NCBI GenBank assembly: GCA_027493945.1
Contig: JAOSJU010000001.1
Span: forward strand, 2,294,001 to 2,358,000
From: Burkholderiaceae bacterium
Lineage (GTDB): Bacteria > Pseudomonadota > Gammaproteobacteria > Burkholderiales > Burkholderiaceae_E
Direction of reading: 5' to 3'
Length of the DNA: 64,000 bases
This document shows positions 45,047-57,587 of the stretch, piece after piece (the first letter of the stretch is position 1; every line of letters begins with the position of its first letter). The position numbers and the translations under genes are program-made. The notes below the pieces were generated by a model. It saw only the letters and a list, made by a program, of their open reading frames with translations, searched no databases and was not told the DNA's origin.

Positions 45047-46698
45047 GTGGGGTCGAAGCGATACTCGACCGCGACGTGTTCCAGTTCCAGCTCGGCGCAG
45101 TGGCGGAAGAGATGTCCGCTGCGATCAGGCGCTCGGCCTTCTCGCCGATCATCTGGGACATGCTCGACTATTCGTGCGCCGTGTTCTCGGCGCAGGGCGA
45201 AATGCTCGCGCAGGCCGAGACGATTCCGGCGCAGCTCGGCGTCATGGGTTACGCGCTCGAGGGCGTCACGCGCGAACTGCCGCTCGAGACCTGGCGTCCC
45301 GGTGACGTGATCATCTGCAACGATCCGTACCGCGGGTGCACGCATACCCCGGACATCGTGCTCTTCAGCCCGGTGTTCGCGCAGGACCGCCTGATCGCGG
45401 TGACGGCGACGATCGCGCATCACGTCGATATCGGCGGCAAGTTGCCGAGCACGACCGCGCCGGACAACCTCGAGGTTTTCGCGGAAGGGCTGCTGTTCCC
45501 GCCGATGAAGCTGCTCGATGGCGGTGTACGCAACGAGACGATCTTCAGGTTCATCGAGGGCAACGTCCGCAACCCCCGGGCGTGCATCGGCGATCTCTCG
45601 GCCCAGGTCGCGGGCTGCCGCACCGGCGAACGACGTGTGCTGGAGCTCGCTGATCGCTACGGGGTCGCGCGTTTTGCCGAGCTTGCCGCCGAGTGCCTCG
45701 ATTACGGCGAACGCTACCTGCGCAATGCGCTGGCGGCGATCCCGAGGCGCGAGTACCGGTCCGAGGTTCTGATCGAGGACGATGTCAGCGCACGCGATCC
45801 GTTGCGGATCGTGGCGTCGGTGCGGGTCGACGAGGACAGCATCACGGTCGACTTCGCAGGCAGCGACGCGCAGAGGGCCAACGCGCTGAACTGCCCGTTG
45901 TCGTCGACCTGCTCGATGGCGCTCTACGCCGTGCGTGCGCTCGTCGCTTCGGATGGACCGCGCAACGAAGGCGGCAACCGCGCCGTCCGGATCCCGGTTC
46001 CCGAGGGCTCGTTCCTCAATCCCTTGCGACCGGCGGCGGTCGGCAATCGTCATTTCGCGCAGCAGGCCGTCGCCGACGCGGTGCTGAAGGCTCTCGTCGA
46101 CGCGATGCCCGAGCGTTCCGCGGCGGGCTGCCAGATCTCGTTCCCGGCATTGCGCGCGGGAGGTTTCGATACGCGGCAGTCCGCCGGCGGCGCAAGACGC
46201 TACTTCATCCTGCACGACATCATCGGCGGCGGCATGGGCGGATCGTCGAACGCGGATGGTCTCGATGCGGTGGACACGCACGGCGGCAACTGCGGCGTCC
46301 TGTCGGCCGAGATCGTCGAGTCGCTCGGCCCCGTGCGGGTGCTGCGAAGCGAACTGGTGCAGGGGTCGGGTGGCACCGGGCGCCACCGCGGCGGGCTCGC
46401 GATGCGCCGGGACTACGAGATGCTCGCCGACGACCTGATCGTCAGCGTATTCCTGCAGCAGGCCGGCGCGGCAACCGCGCCGTGGGGCGCCCAGGGCGGA
46501 GGCGCAGGCGCGCCGGCCGGCGCGGTCATGAATCCCGGGCGCACCGGCGAGTTCGCACTATCGACCAAGGCCATCGGCCTGAAACCGCGCAAGGGCGACG
46601 TGATTCGCGTGCAAAGCGCGGGCGGTGGGGGCTGGGGCGCGGCGGCCGATCGCGACCGCGGACTGGTCGACCGGGATATCCGGGAATCCTATGTCTGA
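45043..46698 (+). CDS. hyuB: Hydantoinase/oxoprolinase subunit B (HyuB)
   Basis: 551 residues, intact, ATG 45043 in an ATGA overlap with hyuA. B subunit family: NDPYRGCTHTPDIVLFSPVF, HHVDIGGKLPST, DFAGSDAQRANALNCP, SSNADGLDAVDTHGGNCG and the C-terminal GGGGWG. It works only with HyuA. The start of the next gene (46691) lies inside its last codons, so the oxidase gene is coupled to it. Confidence 0.92.
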   Translation: MSGVEAILDRDVFQFQLGAVAEEMSAAIRRSAFSPIIWDMLDYSCAVFSAQGEMLAQAETIPAQLGVMGYALEGVTRELPLETWRPGDVIICNDPYRGCTHTPDIVLFSPVFAQDRLIAVTATIAHHVDIGGKLPSTTAPDNLEVFAEGLLFPPMKLLDGGVRNETIFRFIEGNVRNPRACIGDLSAQVAGCRTGERRVLELADRYGVARFAELAAECLDYGERYLRNALAAIPRREYRSEVLIEDDVSARDPLRIVASVRVDEDSITVDFAGSDAQRANALNCPLSSTCSMALYAVRALVASDGPRNEGGNRAVRIPVPEGSFLNPLRPAAVGNRHFAQQAVADAVLKALVDAMPERSAAGCQISFPALRAGGFDTRQSAGGARRYFILHDIIGGGMGGSSNADGLDAVDTHGGNCGVLSAEIVESLGPVRVLRSELVQGSGGTGRHRGGLAMRRDYEMLADDLIVSVFLQQAGAATAPWGAQGGGAGAPAGAVMNPGRTGEFALSTKAIGLKPRKGDVIRVQSAGGGGWGAAADRDRGLVDRDIRESYV

Positions 46699-48025
46699 AA
46701 TGACAGCACCGCCCGGCGCCGCCCGCGCGGCCGGATGGTCCGAGCGCGCTGCCGCGGGTTTCGAGACCTCGCTGTGGTCGCGAACGTCCACGTCCGCGCC
46801 GCGCCTGGCGGCCCTTGGCGGCTCCCCCGAGGTCGAGGTTGCGATCATCGGCGCCGGGTATACCGGGCTGACGGCAGCGATCGAGATGGCCGGGCGCGGA
46901 GCGGACGTGATCGTGCTCGATGCGCGTGAACCCGGCTTCGGCGCGTCGGGACGCAACGGTGGCCAGGTCGTTCCGGCATTCAAGCGCAGCCCCGAGAGCC
47001 TGATCGCGGATCTGGGGGAAGAGGTCGGCCGTGGCGTGATCGACATGGTCGTGCGATCGGCTGACCTCGTCTTCGAATTGATCGCTCGTCACGGCATCGA
47101 CTGCGACGCCGTGCAGACCGGGTGGATCCAGGGGGCGCGAAGCAGGGTCAGCGAGGAAACGCTCCGGCAGCGCAGTGATGCCTGGCAGCGCCAGGGGGCC
47201 GGCATTCGCTGGCTGGATGCGGCTGCAGTCGCGGCCTTGTCCGGCAGCGACTGGTTCCGTGCAGGCTGGATGCTTTCGCGTGGCGGTAGCGTGCATCCGT
47301 TGAAGTACGCCCGCGGCCTCGCGCTGGCCGCCATCCGGATGGGGGCGCGCGTATTCCGTGATTCCCCGGCGACGAGGCTGGATCGCGTGGGCGATCGATG
47401 GCTGGTGACGACCCCGGGCGGGCAGCTGCGGGCGAAGCGTGTCGTGCTCGCGACCAACGGATACACCACCGCGCTATGGCCGGGATTGCGCGAGTCTGTC
47501 GTGCCGGTCTACTCGATGCAGGTTGCGAGCGACCCGTTGCCGGAGAGGGTCGGGGCACCGATCCTGCCCGAGGGGCAGACGATGACCGATGCGCGGCACC
47601 TCGTCCACTACTTCAGGCGCGATGCACAAGGCCGGCTGATCATCGGGTCGCGGGGCCCGTTCCGGCATGACGTGGCTGCGCGCGACGTGGACGGACTGAT
47701 CGCGATGGCCCGGCGCTTCTATCCGCAACTCGCCGATGTGCAATTCCCGTTTCGGTGGGCGGGCCGCGTGGCGATGACCGCCGATTCGTTGCCGCACCTG
47801 CACCGTCTCGCGCCCGGCCTGACCGCAGCGCTCGGCTACAACGGACGGGGCGTGGCCCTCGCGTGCGCGATGGGGCGTGCACTGGCGGCGGCGGCGCTCG
47901 ACGAGCGCGGGGCGGGGTTCGGATATCCGGTGACTCCGCTGACTCCGCTTCCCTTTCATCGGTTCAGCCGGCTCGGTGTGCAGATGATGATCTGGTACTA
48001 CCGCGTCGCGGACCGCGTTGCCTGA
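46691..48025 (+). CDS. FAD-dependent amine/amino-acid oxidase (DAO family), second
   Basis: 444 residues, ATG 46691, overlapping hyuB by 8 bases. FAD motif VAIIGAGYTGLTAAIEMAGRG, then ASGRNGGQVVPAFK, and C-terminal LGYNGRGVALACAMGRAL. It is homologous to the oxidase at 34802 and intact. Together they give the cluster two separate oxidation steps for amines or N-alkyl amino acids, or one replaces the other under different control. Confidence 0.9.
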   Translation: MSEMTAPPGAARAAGWSERAAAGFETSLWSRTSTSAPRLAALGGSPEVEVAIIGAGYTGLTAAIEMAGRGADVIVLDAREPGFGASGRNGGQVVPAFKRSPESLIADLGEEVGRGVIDMVVRSADLVFELIARHGIDCDAVQTGWIQGARSRVSEETLRQRSDAWQRQGAGIRWLDAAAVAALSGSDWFRAGWMLSRGGSVHPLKYARGLALAAIRMGARVFRDSPATRLDRVGDRWLVTTPGGQLRAKRVVLATNGYTTALWPGLRESVVPVYSMQVASDPLPERVGAPILPEGQTMTDARHLVHYFRRDAQGRLIIGSRGPFRHDVAARDVDGLIAMARRFYPQLADVQFPFRWAGRVAMTADSLPHLHRLAPGLTAALGYNGRGVALACAMGRALAAAALDERGAGFGYPVTPLTPLPFHRFSRLGVQMMIWYYRVADRVA

Positions 48026-48071
48026 CACAGGACACGCCTTGCCGCGTGGCATGTCCGACACGAGGATCGAG

Positions 48072-49229
48072 ATGATCCGAACCGACTCCACGCCTTGCTT
48101 GTTTACGCCGTTCGAACTGCGCGACTTCCGCAGCAGGAACCGGATCGTCATTTCGCCGATGCAGCAGTACATGGCGCAGGCCGACGGGAGGGCGAACCAG
48201 TGGCATCTCGTCCACCTGGCGAAACTGGCCGTGGGCGGGGCCGGCATCGTGTTCACCGAAGCCCCGGCGATCGAGGCACGCGGCCGGGCAACATACTCCG
48301 ATCTCGGGATCTGGGACGCGGCCCAGGTCGAAGCGCTGAAGCCGGTCGTCGAGGCGATTGCCCGCCAGGGCGCCGCACCCGGGGCACAGCTCTTTCATGG
48401 CGGACGCAAGGCCAGCGTGCAGCGACCCTGGGAGGGTTATCAGTCGCTGAGCACTGCAGACGAGGTGCGCGGCGACGTGCCCTGGCCGACGGTGGCGCCG
48501 TCGGCGATCCCGGCCAGCCCAGGCTGGCAGCGGCCCGAGCCGTTGTCGCGCGACGAAATCGCGAGGATCGTCGACCGCTACGGCCGCGCAGCGCGCGCGG
48601 CTGCGCAGGCAGGGTTCCGGGCCCTGAACATCCACGCCGCGCATGGCTACCTGATCCACACTTTCCTGTCGCCGCTGTCGAATGTTCGCGACGACGACTA
48701 CGGCGGGAGCTTCGAAGGTCGAATGCGGTTCGCCCCGGAGGTGGCCGAGGCGGTACGCGCCGAGTGGCCGTCGGGCTTGCCGGTCTTCTACAGGCTGTCG
48801 TGCATCGACGACTTGCCCGGAGGGTGGTCGCTCGACGACACCGTCGCGCTCGCCCGCGAACTCGGCCGCAGGGGAATCGATGTCATCGATTGCTCGTCGC
48901 GAGGGCTGGCCGAGCGCGGCACGTTGACGCCCGGCCGCGCGCAGGGATTCCAGGTGCCATTCGCCGAGACCGTTCGCCGTGAGACCGGGTTGCGCACGAT
49001 GGCGGTTGGGCTGATCACCGACCCCACCTTCGCGGACTCTGTCGTCACGGAAGGACGTGCCGACCTGGTGGCCATCGGCAGGGAGGCATTATTCAATCCC
49101 CATTGGCCACTGCATGCGGCGCTGGCGCTCGGTCACGACCCCGACTTCCGGACCTGGCCACCATCGTACGGATGGTGGTTGAAGCGCCGCGTCGGAGCGC
49201 TGCCCGGAGGGCGTGCTGCCGGGCGCTAG
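48072..49229 (+). CDS. NADH:flavin oxidoreductase (old yellow enzyme family)
   Basis: 385 residues from ATG 48072 (GAGG 6 bases upstream); ATG 48051 without a site is the alternative. FMN beta-barrel of the OYE family, YqjM/XenA-like: LFTPFELRDFRSRNRIVISPM, GAQLFHGGRKA, HAAHGYLIHTFLSPLSN with the His-His pair, DDYGGSFEGR, and AVGLITDP. Such enzymes reduce activated C=C bonds; the larger relatives also demethylate N-methyl amino acids, but the [4Fe-4S] and C-terminal domains of those are absent here. Confidence 0.9.
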   Translation: MIRTDSTPCLFTPFELRDFRSRNRIVISPMQQYMAQADGRANQWHLVHLAKLAVGGAGIVFTEAPAIEARGRATYSDLGIWDAAQVEALKPVVEAIARQGAAPGAQLFHGGRKASVQRPWEGYQSLSTADEVRGDVPWPTVAPSAIPASPGWQRPEPLSRDEIARIVDRYGRAARAAAQAGFRALNIHAAHGYLIHTFLSPLSNVRDDDYGGSFEGRMRFAPEVAEAVRAEWPSGLPVFYRLSCIDDLPGGWSLDDTVALARELGRRGIDVIDCSSRGLAERGTLTPGRAQGFQVPFAETVRRETGLRTMAVGLITDPTFADSVVTEGRADLVAIGREALFNPHWPLHAALALGHDPDFRTWPPSYGWWLKRRVGALPGGRAAGR

Positions 49230-49361
49230 GGTTTTCCCGAGGCGCCGCAGGGCATTGCGACCTGGTTCCATCGGTCGCCGGGCTCTGGTGCTATGGCGAG
49301 TCGCGCAGGTTCCCTATCGTGCAACCAAGCGCTGAACGCGCAGCCCGACGAGGAGACCGTA

Positions 49362-50957
49362 ATGTCCAAGTTCTCTAGCTCCCGGCGAACCCTTCTGACG
49401 GTCGCCTGCCTTGCTGCATCATCGGCCGTGGCAATGCCTGTCGCAGCGCAGGAGCAGCCCAAGCGCGGCGGCACGCTGGTGGTCGGCACCACGCAGACCC
49501 CGCGGCACCTGAACGGCGCCGTGCAGTCGGGAATCGCAACCGCGGTGCCGTCGACCCAACTGTTCGCCAGCCCGCTGCGCTTCGACGACAAGTGGAACCC
49601 GCAGCCCTACCCGGCCGAGTCGTGGAAGCTCGCCGAGGACGGCAAGTCGTTGACGCTGAACCTTCGCAAGAACGCAGTGTTCCACGACGGCAAGCCGGTC
49701 ACCAGCGAAGACGTGGCGTTCTCGATCATGGCGATCAAGGCCAACCACCCGTTCACGACGATGATGGGACCGGTCGAGAAGGTGGAAACGCCCGATCCGC
49801 ACACGGCGATCATTCGCATGAGCGTGCCGCATCCCGCGATCGTGCTGGCGATGTCGCCGGCGCTGTGCCCGATCCTGCCCAAGCACATCTACGGTGACGG
49901 CCAGGACTTGAAGAACCATCCGCGCAACAGTGCCAATGTGGTCGGTTCGGGGCCGTTCAAGCTGGTCGAGTTCAATGCCGGCCAGCGGGTCGTGCTCGAG
50001 CGATTCGACAAGTTTTTCCTGCCGGGCAAGCCGTACCTCGACAAGGTGATCGTGAACATCACGCCCGACACGTCGAGCCTGATGCTCGGCCTCGAGCGCG
50101 GCGACATCCAGATGATCCCGTTTGCCTCGGTGCCCACCGACCTGCGCCGCCTCAAGGACAACGCGAAGCTCACGCTGACGCCGCGCGGCTACGAGGGCAT
50201 AGGGCCGCTGAACTGGCTGGCGTTCAATCTCGAGCGCAAGCCGCTGTCCGACGTCCGGGTGCGCAAGGCGATCGCGCACGCGATCGACAAGAACTTCGTC
50301 ACGAAGGCGCTGATGGGCGGCTTCGCGACGGTCTCCGACGGGCCGCTCGTGCCCAGCAGCCCGTTCGCGGTGACCGACCTCGTACGGTATCCGTTCGACC
50401 TGAAGAAGTCGGCGGCGCTGCTCGACGAGGCCGGGTTCAAGGTCGGTGCGAACGGCGAGCGCTTCAAGCTGACGATCGACTACCTGCCGAATACCGACGA
50501 CCAGCAGAAGACGGTGGCCGAATACGTGCGCGGCCAGCTGAAGAAGATCGGTATCGCGGTCGAGGTGCGCGCATCGGCCGACTTCCCCGCCTGGGCCAAG
50601 CGGCTGGCCTCGCACGACTTCGACATGTCGATGGACATCGTGTTCAACTGGGGCGATCCGATCATCGGCGTGCACCGCACGTACCTGTCGACGAACATCC
50701 GCCCGATCGTCTGGACCAACACGCAGTCGTACCGGAACCCGAAGGTCGACGAACTGCTGAACACCGCCGGCGGAGTGCTCGATCCGACCAAGCGCAAGGC
50801 CTACTACGCGACGTTCCAGAAGGTCGTCACCGACGACCTCCCGATCGACTACATCAACGTGATTCCGTACCACACCGCGGCCCTGAAGGCGGTGGGTAAC
50901 GTGCCGACCACGATCTGGGGTCCGATGTCGCCGTACGACGAGGTCTACCTGAAGTAG
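49362..50957 (+). CDS. Family 5 ABC substrate-binding protein, second
   Basis: 531 residues, ATG 49362 with AGGAGA upstream. Signal peptide (SSRRTLLTVACLAASSAVAMPVAAQ), then RGGTLVVGTTQTPRHLNG, FHDGKPVTSEDVAFSIMAIK and VRKAIAHAIDKNFV. It is plainly homologous to the protein at 38671 throughout, including the unusual PRHLN start. It is directly followed by dppB/dppC-type permeases and two ATPases, so it is the receptor for that transporter. Ligand unknown. Confidence 0.92.
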   Translation: MSKFSSSRRTLLTVACLAASSAVAMPVAAQEQPKRGGTLVVGTTQTPRHLNGAVQSGIATAVPSTQLFASPLRFDDKWNPQPYPAESWKLAEDGKSLTLNLRKNAVFHDGKPVTSEDVAFSIMAIKANHPFTTMMGPVEKVETPDPHTAIIRMSVPHPAIVLAMSPALCPILPKHIYGDGQDLKNHPRNSANVVGSGPFKLVEFNAGQRVVLERFDKFFLPGKPYLDKVIVNITPDTSSLMLGLERGDIQMIPFASVPTDLRRLKDNAKLTLTPRGYEGIGPLNWLAFNLERKPLSDVRVRKAIAHAIDKNFVTKALMGGFATVSDGPLVPSSPFAVTDLVRYPFDLKKSAALLDEAGFKVGANGERFKLTIDYLPNTDDQQKTVAEYVRGQLKKIGIAVEVRASADFPAWAKRLASHDFDMSMDIVFNWGDPIIGVHRTYLSTNIRPIVWTNTQSYRNPKVDELLNTAGGVLDPTKRKAYYATFQKVVTDDLPIDYINVIPYHTAALKAVGNVPTTIWGPMSPYDEVYLK

Positions 50958-50976
50958 GCGGCCAGGGCGCGCGATC

Positions 50977-51957
50977 ATGGCCATGACCCGCTATCTGTTC
51001 TCGCGCCTGGCGCAGGGCCTCGCCCTGGTGGTTGCCGTCGTCGTGCTGAACTTCGTGATGGTTCACGCGGCGCCGGGCGATCCGGTCGAGACGATTGCCG
51101 GCGCCAGCGGCGGGATGTCCGAGGAGCTCAAGGCCGAACTCCGCACGCAGTACGGCCTCGACAAGCCGCTGCTGGTGCAACTCGGCGTCTACCTGGGCAA
51201 GGTGGTGCGCGGGGACCTCGGCCACTCGTACTTCTTCAACGTGCCCGTGTCCGGGCTGATCGCCGAGCGGGTGCCCGCCACCCTGCTGCTGGTGCTGGCC
51301 TCGGTGCTGGTCGCGTTCGTGGCGGGCACCGCGCTTGGGGTGCTGTCCTCGCGCAAGCCGAACGGGTGGCTCTCCCAGACGATCACGGTGCTCTCGCTCA
51401 TCGGGTTCGCCGCGCCCGTGTTCTGGACCGGCATCATGCTGGTGATCCTGTTCGCGTCGGTCGTCCCGCTGTTCCCGGTCTCGGGCATGCGCGACGTGGA
51501 GTCGCTCTCCGGCGCAGGCAGCCTCGCAGGCCTCGTCGACGTGCTCCACCACCTGGTGCTGCCGACGCTCACGCTGGCGCTCGTCTATCTCGCGCAATAC
51601 AGCCGCCTGGCGCGCGCCAGCATGCTCGACGTGCTGGGCAGCGACTTCGTCCGCACCGCGCGCGCCAAGGGCCTGGCCGAGCGAGTGGTGCTGTACAAGC
51701 ACGCGCTGCGCAACGCGGTGCTGCCGGTCATCACGATCCTCGGCCTGCAGTTCGGCAACGTGATGGCCGGGGCGATCCTGGTCGAGACGGTCTTCAACTG
51801 GCCGGGCCTGGGCAGGCTGGCGTTCGAGTCGGTGCTCAGGCGCGACTATCCGACCATCCTCGGGGTGCTGCTGTTCTCGTCGATCGTGGTGGTGATCATG
51901 AACCAGCTGACCGATTTCGCGTACCGATTGGTCGATCCGAGGATCAAGGTGTCATGA
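50977..51957 (+). CDS. Peptide-type ABC permease (DppB/OppB family)
   Basis: 326 residues, six membrane helices. N-terminal YLFSRLAQGLALVVAVVVLNFVMVHAAPGDPV is typical; the inner-membrane loop for ATPase contact is DFVRTARAKGLAERVVLYKHALRNAVLP (EAA motif). The C-terminus has the usual DFAYRLVDPRIK. ATGA overlap with the next permease. Pairs with the second permease to form the channel for the binding protein just upstream. Confidence 0.92.
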   Translation: MAMTRYLFSRLAQGLALVVAVVVLNFVMVHAAPGDPVETIAGASGGMSEELKAELRTQYGLDKPLLVQLGVYLGKVVRGDLGHSYFFNVPVSGLIAERVPATLLLVLASVLVAFVAGTALGVLSSRKPNGWLSQTITVLSLIGFAAPVFWTGIMLVILFASVVPLFPVSGMRDVESLSGAGSLAGLVDVLHHLVLPTLTLALVYLAQYSRLARASMLDVLGSDFVRTARAKGLAERVVLYKHALRNAVLPVITILGLQFGNVMAGAILVETVFNWPGLGRLAFESVLRRDYPTILGVLLFSSIVVVIMNQLTDFAYRLVDPRIKVS

Positions 51958-52840
51958 GCGCGGCACTTCCCACCACCGCGGCGGCGAAGCTGCCGCGCGT
52001 CGAGCATCCGACCGTCGAGGCGCTGCGCATGTTCCTGCGCAATCCTTCGGCGATTGCCGGCATGGTGATTCTCGGCATCGTGCTCGTGACCGCGATCTTC
52101 GGTCCCCTGGTCTACGTGGCCGATCCGTTCGAGATTCGCGCTGCGCCGATGACGCCGCCGTTCAGCGAGGAAGCCTGGCTCGGCGCCGACTACCTCGGTC
52201 GCGACGTGCTGACCACGCTGGTCTATGGCGGCCGCGCGACGCTGCTGGTCGGCGCGGTGGCCGCGCTGCTGTCGGTGATCATCGGCATCACGATCGGCGC
52301 GATCGCGGGGTACTACGGCGGGCGCGTCGATGCGCTGCTGATGCGTGTCACCGAATTCTTCCAGGTGCTCCCCGCGCTGCTGTTCGCGATGGTTGTAGTC
52401 ACGCTGTTCTCCCCGACGCTGGTGACGGTGACGATCGCGATCGGCATCGTGATCTGGCCGGGTACTGCGCGGCTGACGCGCGCCGAGTTCATGAAGGTGC
52501 GCGGCCTCGAGTTCGTGCGCGCCGAGTCCGCGATCGGCGCCGGCGACGCACGCATCATCTGGAAGGTGATCCTGCCCAACGCGTTTCCGCCGCTGGTGGT
52601 TTCGGCGACGCTGGCAGTCGGTTCGGCGATCCTGTTCGAGGCCGGGTTGTCGTTTCTCGGGCTGGGCGACCCGAACCAGATGAGTTGGGGGCTGATGATC
52701 GGCTCGAGCCGGCAGTACGTGCTGACCAGCTGGTGGGCAGTCACCTTCCCCGGCGCTGCGATCTTCGTCACCGTGCTCGCGGTCAGCCTGATCGGCGACG
52801 GGCTGAACGACGCGCTGAATCCGAAGCTGAGGGAGCGCTG

Positions 52841-52841
<1 letters not shown>
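51954..52841 (+). CDS. Peptide-type ABC permease (DppC/OppC family)
   Basis: 295 residues. Cytosolic N-terminus with a helix near [20 protein letters not shown], then the family marker HxLGTD-type site as [22 protein letters not shown], and EAA loop [27 protein letters not shown]-terminal [14 protein letters not shown] is standard. Overlaps its upstream partner by 4 bases and the ATPase by 1, so expression is tightly linked. Confidence 0.92.
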
Positions 52842-53832
<991 letters not shown>

Positions 53833-53836
<4 letters not shown>

Positions 53837-54884
53837 GTGCCGGCGCCACGTCGTCCACGGCGGGTTTCCCCCGGCGCTGCTGTCGGTGCAGGACCTGAAG
53901 GTTCACTTCCCGCGCCCGAGTCGAGGCTGGCTCGAGCCGCCCGAGGTCGTCAGGGCGGTCGACGGCGTGTCGTTCGAGATCGCGCGTGGCACGACCCTGG
54001 CCGTGGTCGGCGAATCGGGCTCGGGAAAGACGACGAGCGCCCTGGCCGTGATGCGGCTGGGGCCGGTCACTGCGGGATCGATCCGGCTTGGCGAACTCGA
54101 GCTCGGCACGCTCGAAGGCGAGGCGCTGCGCCAGGCACGCCGGCGGCTGCAGATGATCTTCCAGGACCCGTTCTCCTCGCTGAATCCGCGCCAGCGCGCC
54201 GGCGACGCGGTCCGCGCGCCGCTCGACCTGATGGGCATCGGCACGCCTGCCCAGCGGGCCGAGCGCGTCGCCGAGTTGTTCACGCAGGTCGGGTTGCGCC
54301 CCGAGCAGAAGCTGCTGTTCCCGCACCAGTTCTCCGGCGGCCAGCGCCAGCGCATCAACATCGCGCGCGCGTTGGCGACACAACCGGACCTCGTCGTCTG
54401 CGACGAGCCGGTCTCGGCGCTCGACGTCGCGATCCGCGCGCAGATCCTGAACCTGCTGGCGCGGCTGCAGCGCGAGCTCGGGCTCACCTATCTGTTCATT
54501 TCGCACGACATGGCAGTGGTCGAGCATCTCTGCGACGAGATCGCGGTGATGTATCTCGGCCAGATCGTCGAGCGCGCGCCTCGCGCCGCGTTCTTCGCCG
54601 AACCCCTGCATCCCTACAGCGTTGCGCTGATGTCGGCGGTGCCGACGGTGAAGGGCGGACGCGCACGCGCGGCGAAACGCATCCGGCTGAGCGGCGACCC
54701 GCCGAGCCCGATTGCGCCGCCTCCGGGCTGCCGCTTCGCGGGCCGCTGCCCGGTCGTCGAGCCGGCGTGCCTCACCGAGTTGCCGCCGCTGCGCGAAGTG
54801 ACGCCAGGGCACTGGGTGCGCTGCCGGCGCATCGAAGTTGTCGACGGGCGCGCGCGGCCGATCCTCGAACAGCAGTCGGCCTGA
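53833..54884 (+). CDS. Peptide-type ABC ATPase (OppF/DppF family), frame broken near start
   Basis: About 350 residues after repair. ATG 53833 overlaps the upstream ATPase stop (ATGA). A C is missing in the run 53868-53872, so residues 1-12 are in one frame and the rest (FPPALLSVQDLKVHFP onward) in another. Walker A GESGSGKTT, Q-loop MIFQDPFSSLNP, signature FSGGQRQRINIARAL, Walker B LVVCDEPVSALDV, His in FISHDMAVV, and C-terminal Cys cluster CRFAGRCPVVEPAC. Last transporter gene. Confidence 0.92.
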
Positions 54885-54944
54885 CCGCGTCGCAGGGACG
54901 GCCCGCGCGTCTCCCATTTTCCTCGAGCCTCCGGAGCGAAACCG

Positions 54945-56620
54945 ATGTCCCATCACGCCGACGTTGCGCGAACCACCGTATTCCAGGCGCGCAAGATCAT
55001 CACGATGAACCCGATGCAGCCCGAGGCGACGCATGTGGCGGTGCGCGACGGTCGCATCCTCGCGGTGGGATCGCTCGAGCGCATGCGCGAGTGGGGTTCG
55101 TTCGACCTGGACGCCCGCTTCGCCGAAAAGGTGCTGATGCCGGGCCTGGTCGAAGGGCATTCGCACCTGATGGCGGGCGGCCTCTGGCAGTTCCCGTTCG
55201 TGGGCTTTCACGCGCGCACCGCTCCGGACGGCACCGTCTGGCAGGGTTGCCGCAGCTTCGGCGAAGTCGTCGAGCGGTTGATTGCGGTCGAAGCGACGAT
55301 GACCGACCCGCAGCAGCCGTTGCTGGCCTGGGGTTTCGACCCGATCTTTTTCGGCGCCGAGCGGATGACGATCGAGCACCTCGACCGGGTCTCGGCCTCG
55401 CGGCCGGTGGTGATCCTGCACGCCAGTCAGCACCTGATGAACGTGAACTCGGCGGCGCTCGCGCGTGCCGGCATCGATCGCGACACCGAGGCCGAGGGCG
55501 TAGTCAAGTTTGGCGACGGTCCGCACCGCGGCGCGCCGACCGGCGAGCTGCAGGAGTTCGCGGCGATGTTCCCGATCATGCGTTTCACCGGGAACGTGTT
55601 CCGCCTCGCGGGCACCAGCGAGACCGGGCTGCGCGATTTCGGTCGGATCGCCCAGTTCGCCGGCGTGACGACCGCGACCGATCTGGTCAACGACCCGGCC
55701 GACGAGGCCGTGGCCACGCTGCATCGGCTCACCGCCGAGCCCGATTTCCCCGTGCGGATCGTGCCCGCCTACGTGTCGCTAGATGGTTCGATCCCGCGCG
55801 AGGCAGGCGCGGCGCGCGTGCGCACGCGGATGGCAGAGAACTCCGGGAAGCTGCATTTCGGCGCGATCAAGCTGGTGGTCGACGGCTCGATCCAGGGTTT
55901 CTCTGCGCGCCTGCGCTGGCCCGGCTACTTCAACGGCCACGACAATGGAATCTGGATCCTGCCGCCGGACGAGATGCGAGCGACGATCGAGTTCTTCCAT
56001 CGCGAGGGCTTCCAGCTACACATCCACACCAACGGGGACGAAGCGACCGAACTCGCTATCGACTCGATCGAGGCGGCACTCGCGAAGTGGCCGCGGCCCG
56101 ATCATCGGCATACCCTCCAGCACTGCCAGATGGCCGGCGCCGCCCAGTTCCGGCGCATGGCGCGGCTCGGGATCTGCGCGAACCTGTTTGCGAATCACCT
56201 TTACTACTGGGGCGACGCGCACTACACGCTGACAATGGGGCCCGACCGCGCGTGCCGGATGGACGCCTGCGGCAGCGCGCTCGACCACGGCGTGCCGCTG
56301 GCGATCCACTCCGACGCGCCGATCACGCCGCTCGGGCCGCTGTTCACGGCATGGTGCGCGGTCAACCGGACAACGTCGTCGGGGAGGGTGCTCGGCGAGA
56401 ACGAACGCATCGGCGTGCCGCAGGCGCTGCACGCGATCACGATGGGTGCGGCCTACACGCTGCGCATGGACGATCGGATCGGCTCGATCGAGGTCGGCAA
56501 GTTCGCCGACTTCTGCGTGTTGCGCGACGACCCGCTGGCCGTTGCGCCTGAGGCGCTGAAGGACGTGCGGGTCGCCGGTACTGTCCTGGGCGGCCGCGTT
56601 CTTCCGCTGCCCGGCACGGC

Positions 56621-56624
<4 letters not shown>
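54945..56624 (+). CDS. YtcJ/AepA-like metal-dependent amidohydrolase
   Basis: 559 residues, ATG 54945. Amidohydrolase superfamily, TIM barrel: GLVEGHSHLMAGG with the metal HxH pair, KLVVDGSIQGFSA with the bridging Lys position, HIHTNGDEA, HTLQHCQM, and HSDAPITPLGP with the last Asp. The C-terminal part GSIEVGKFADFCVLRDDPL is the standard outer barrel. It would hydrolyse an amide or cyclic amide. The start of the CobW gene overlaps its stop (GTGA), linking a metal chaperone to a metalloenzyme. Confidence 0.9.

Positions 56625-57585
<961 letters not shown>

Positions 57586-57587
<2 letters not shown>

Noticed and set aside
49230..49361. Third copy of the paired IclR operator before the second binding protein
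   Set aside because: Only a lone TATCG is present; no CGAT at the right distance and no second site.
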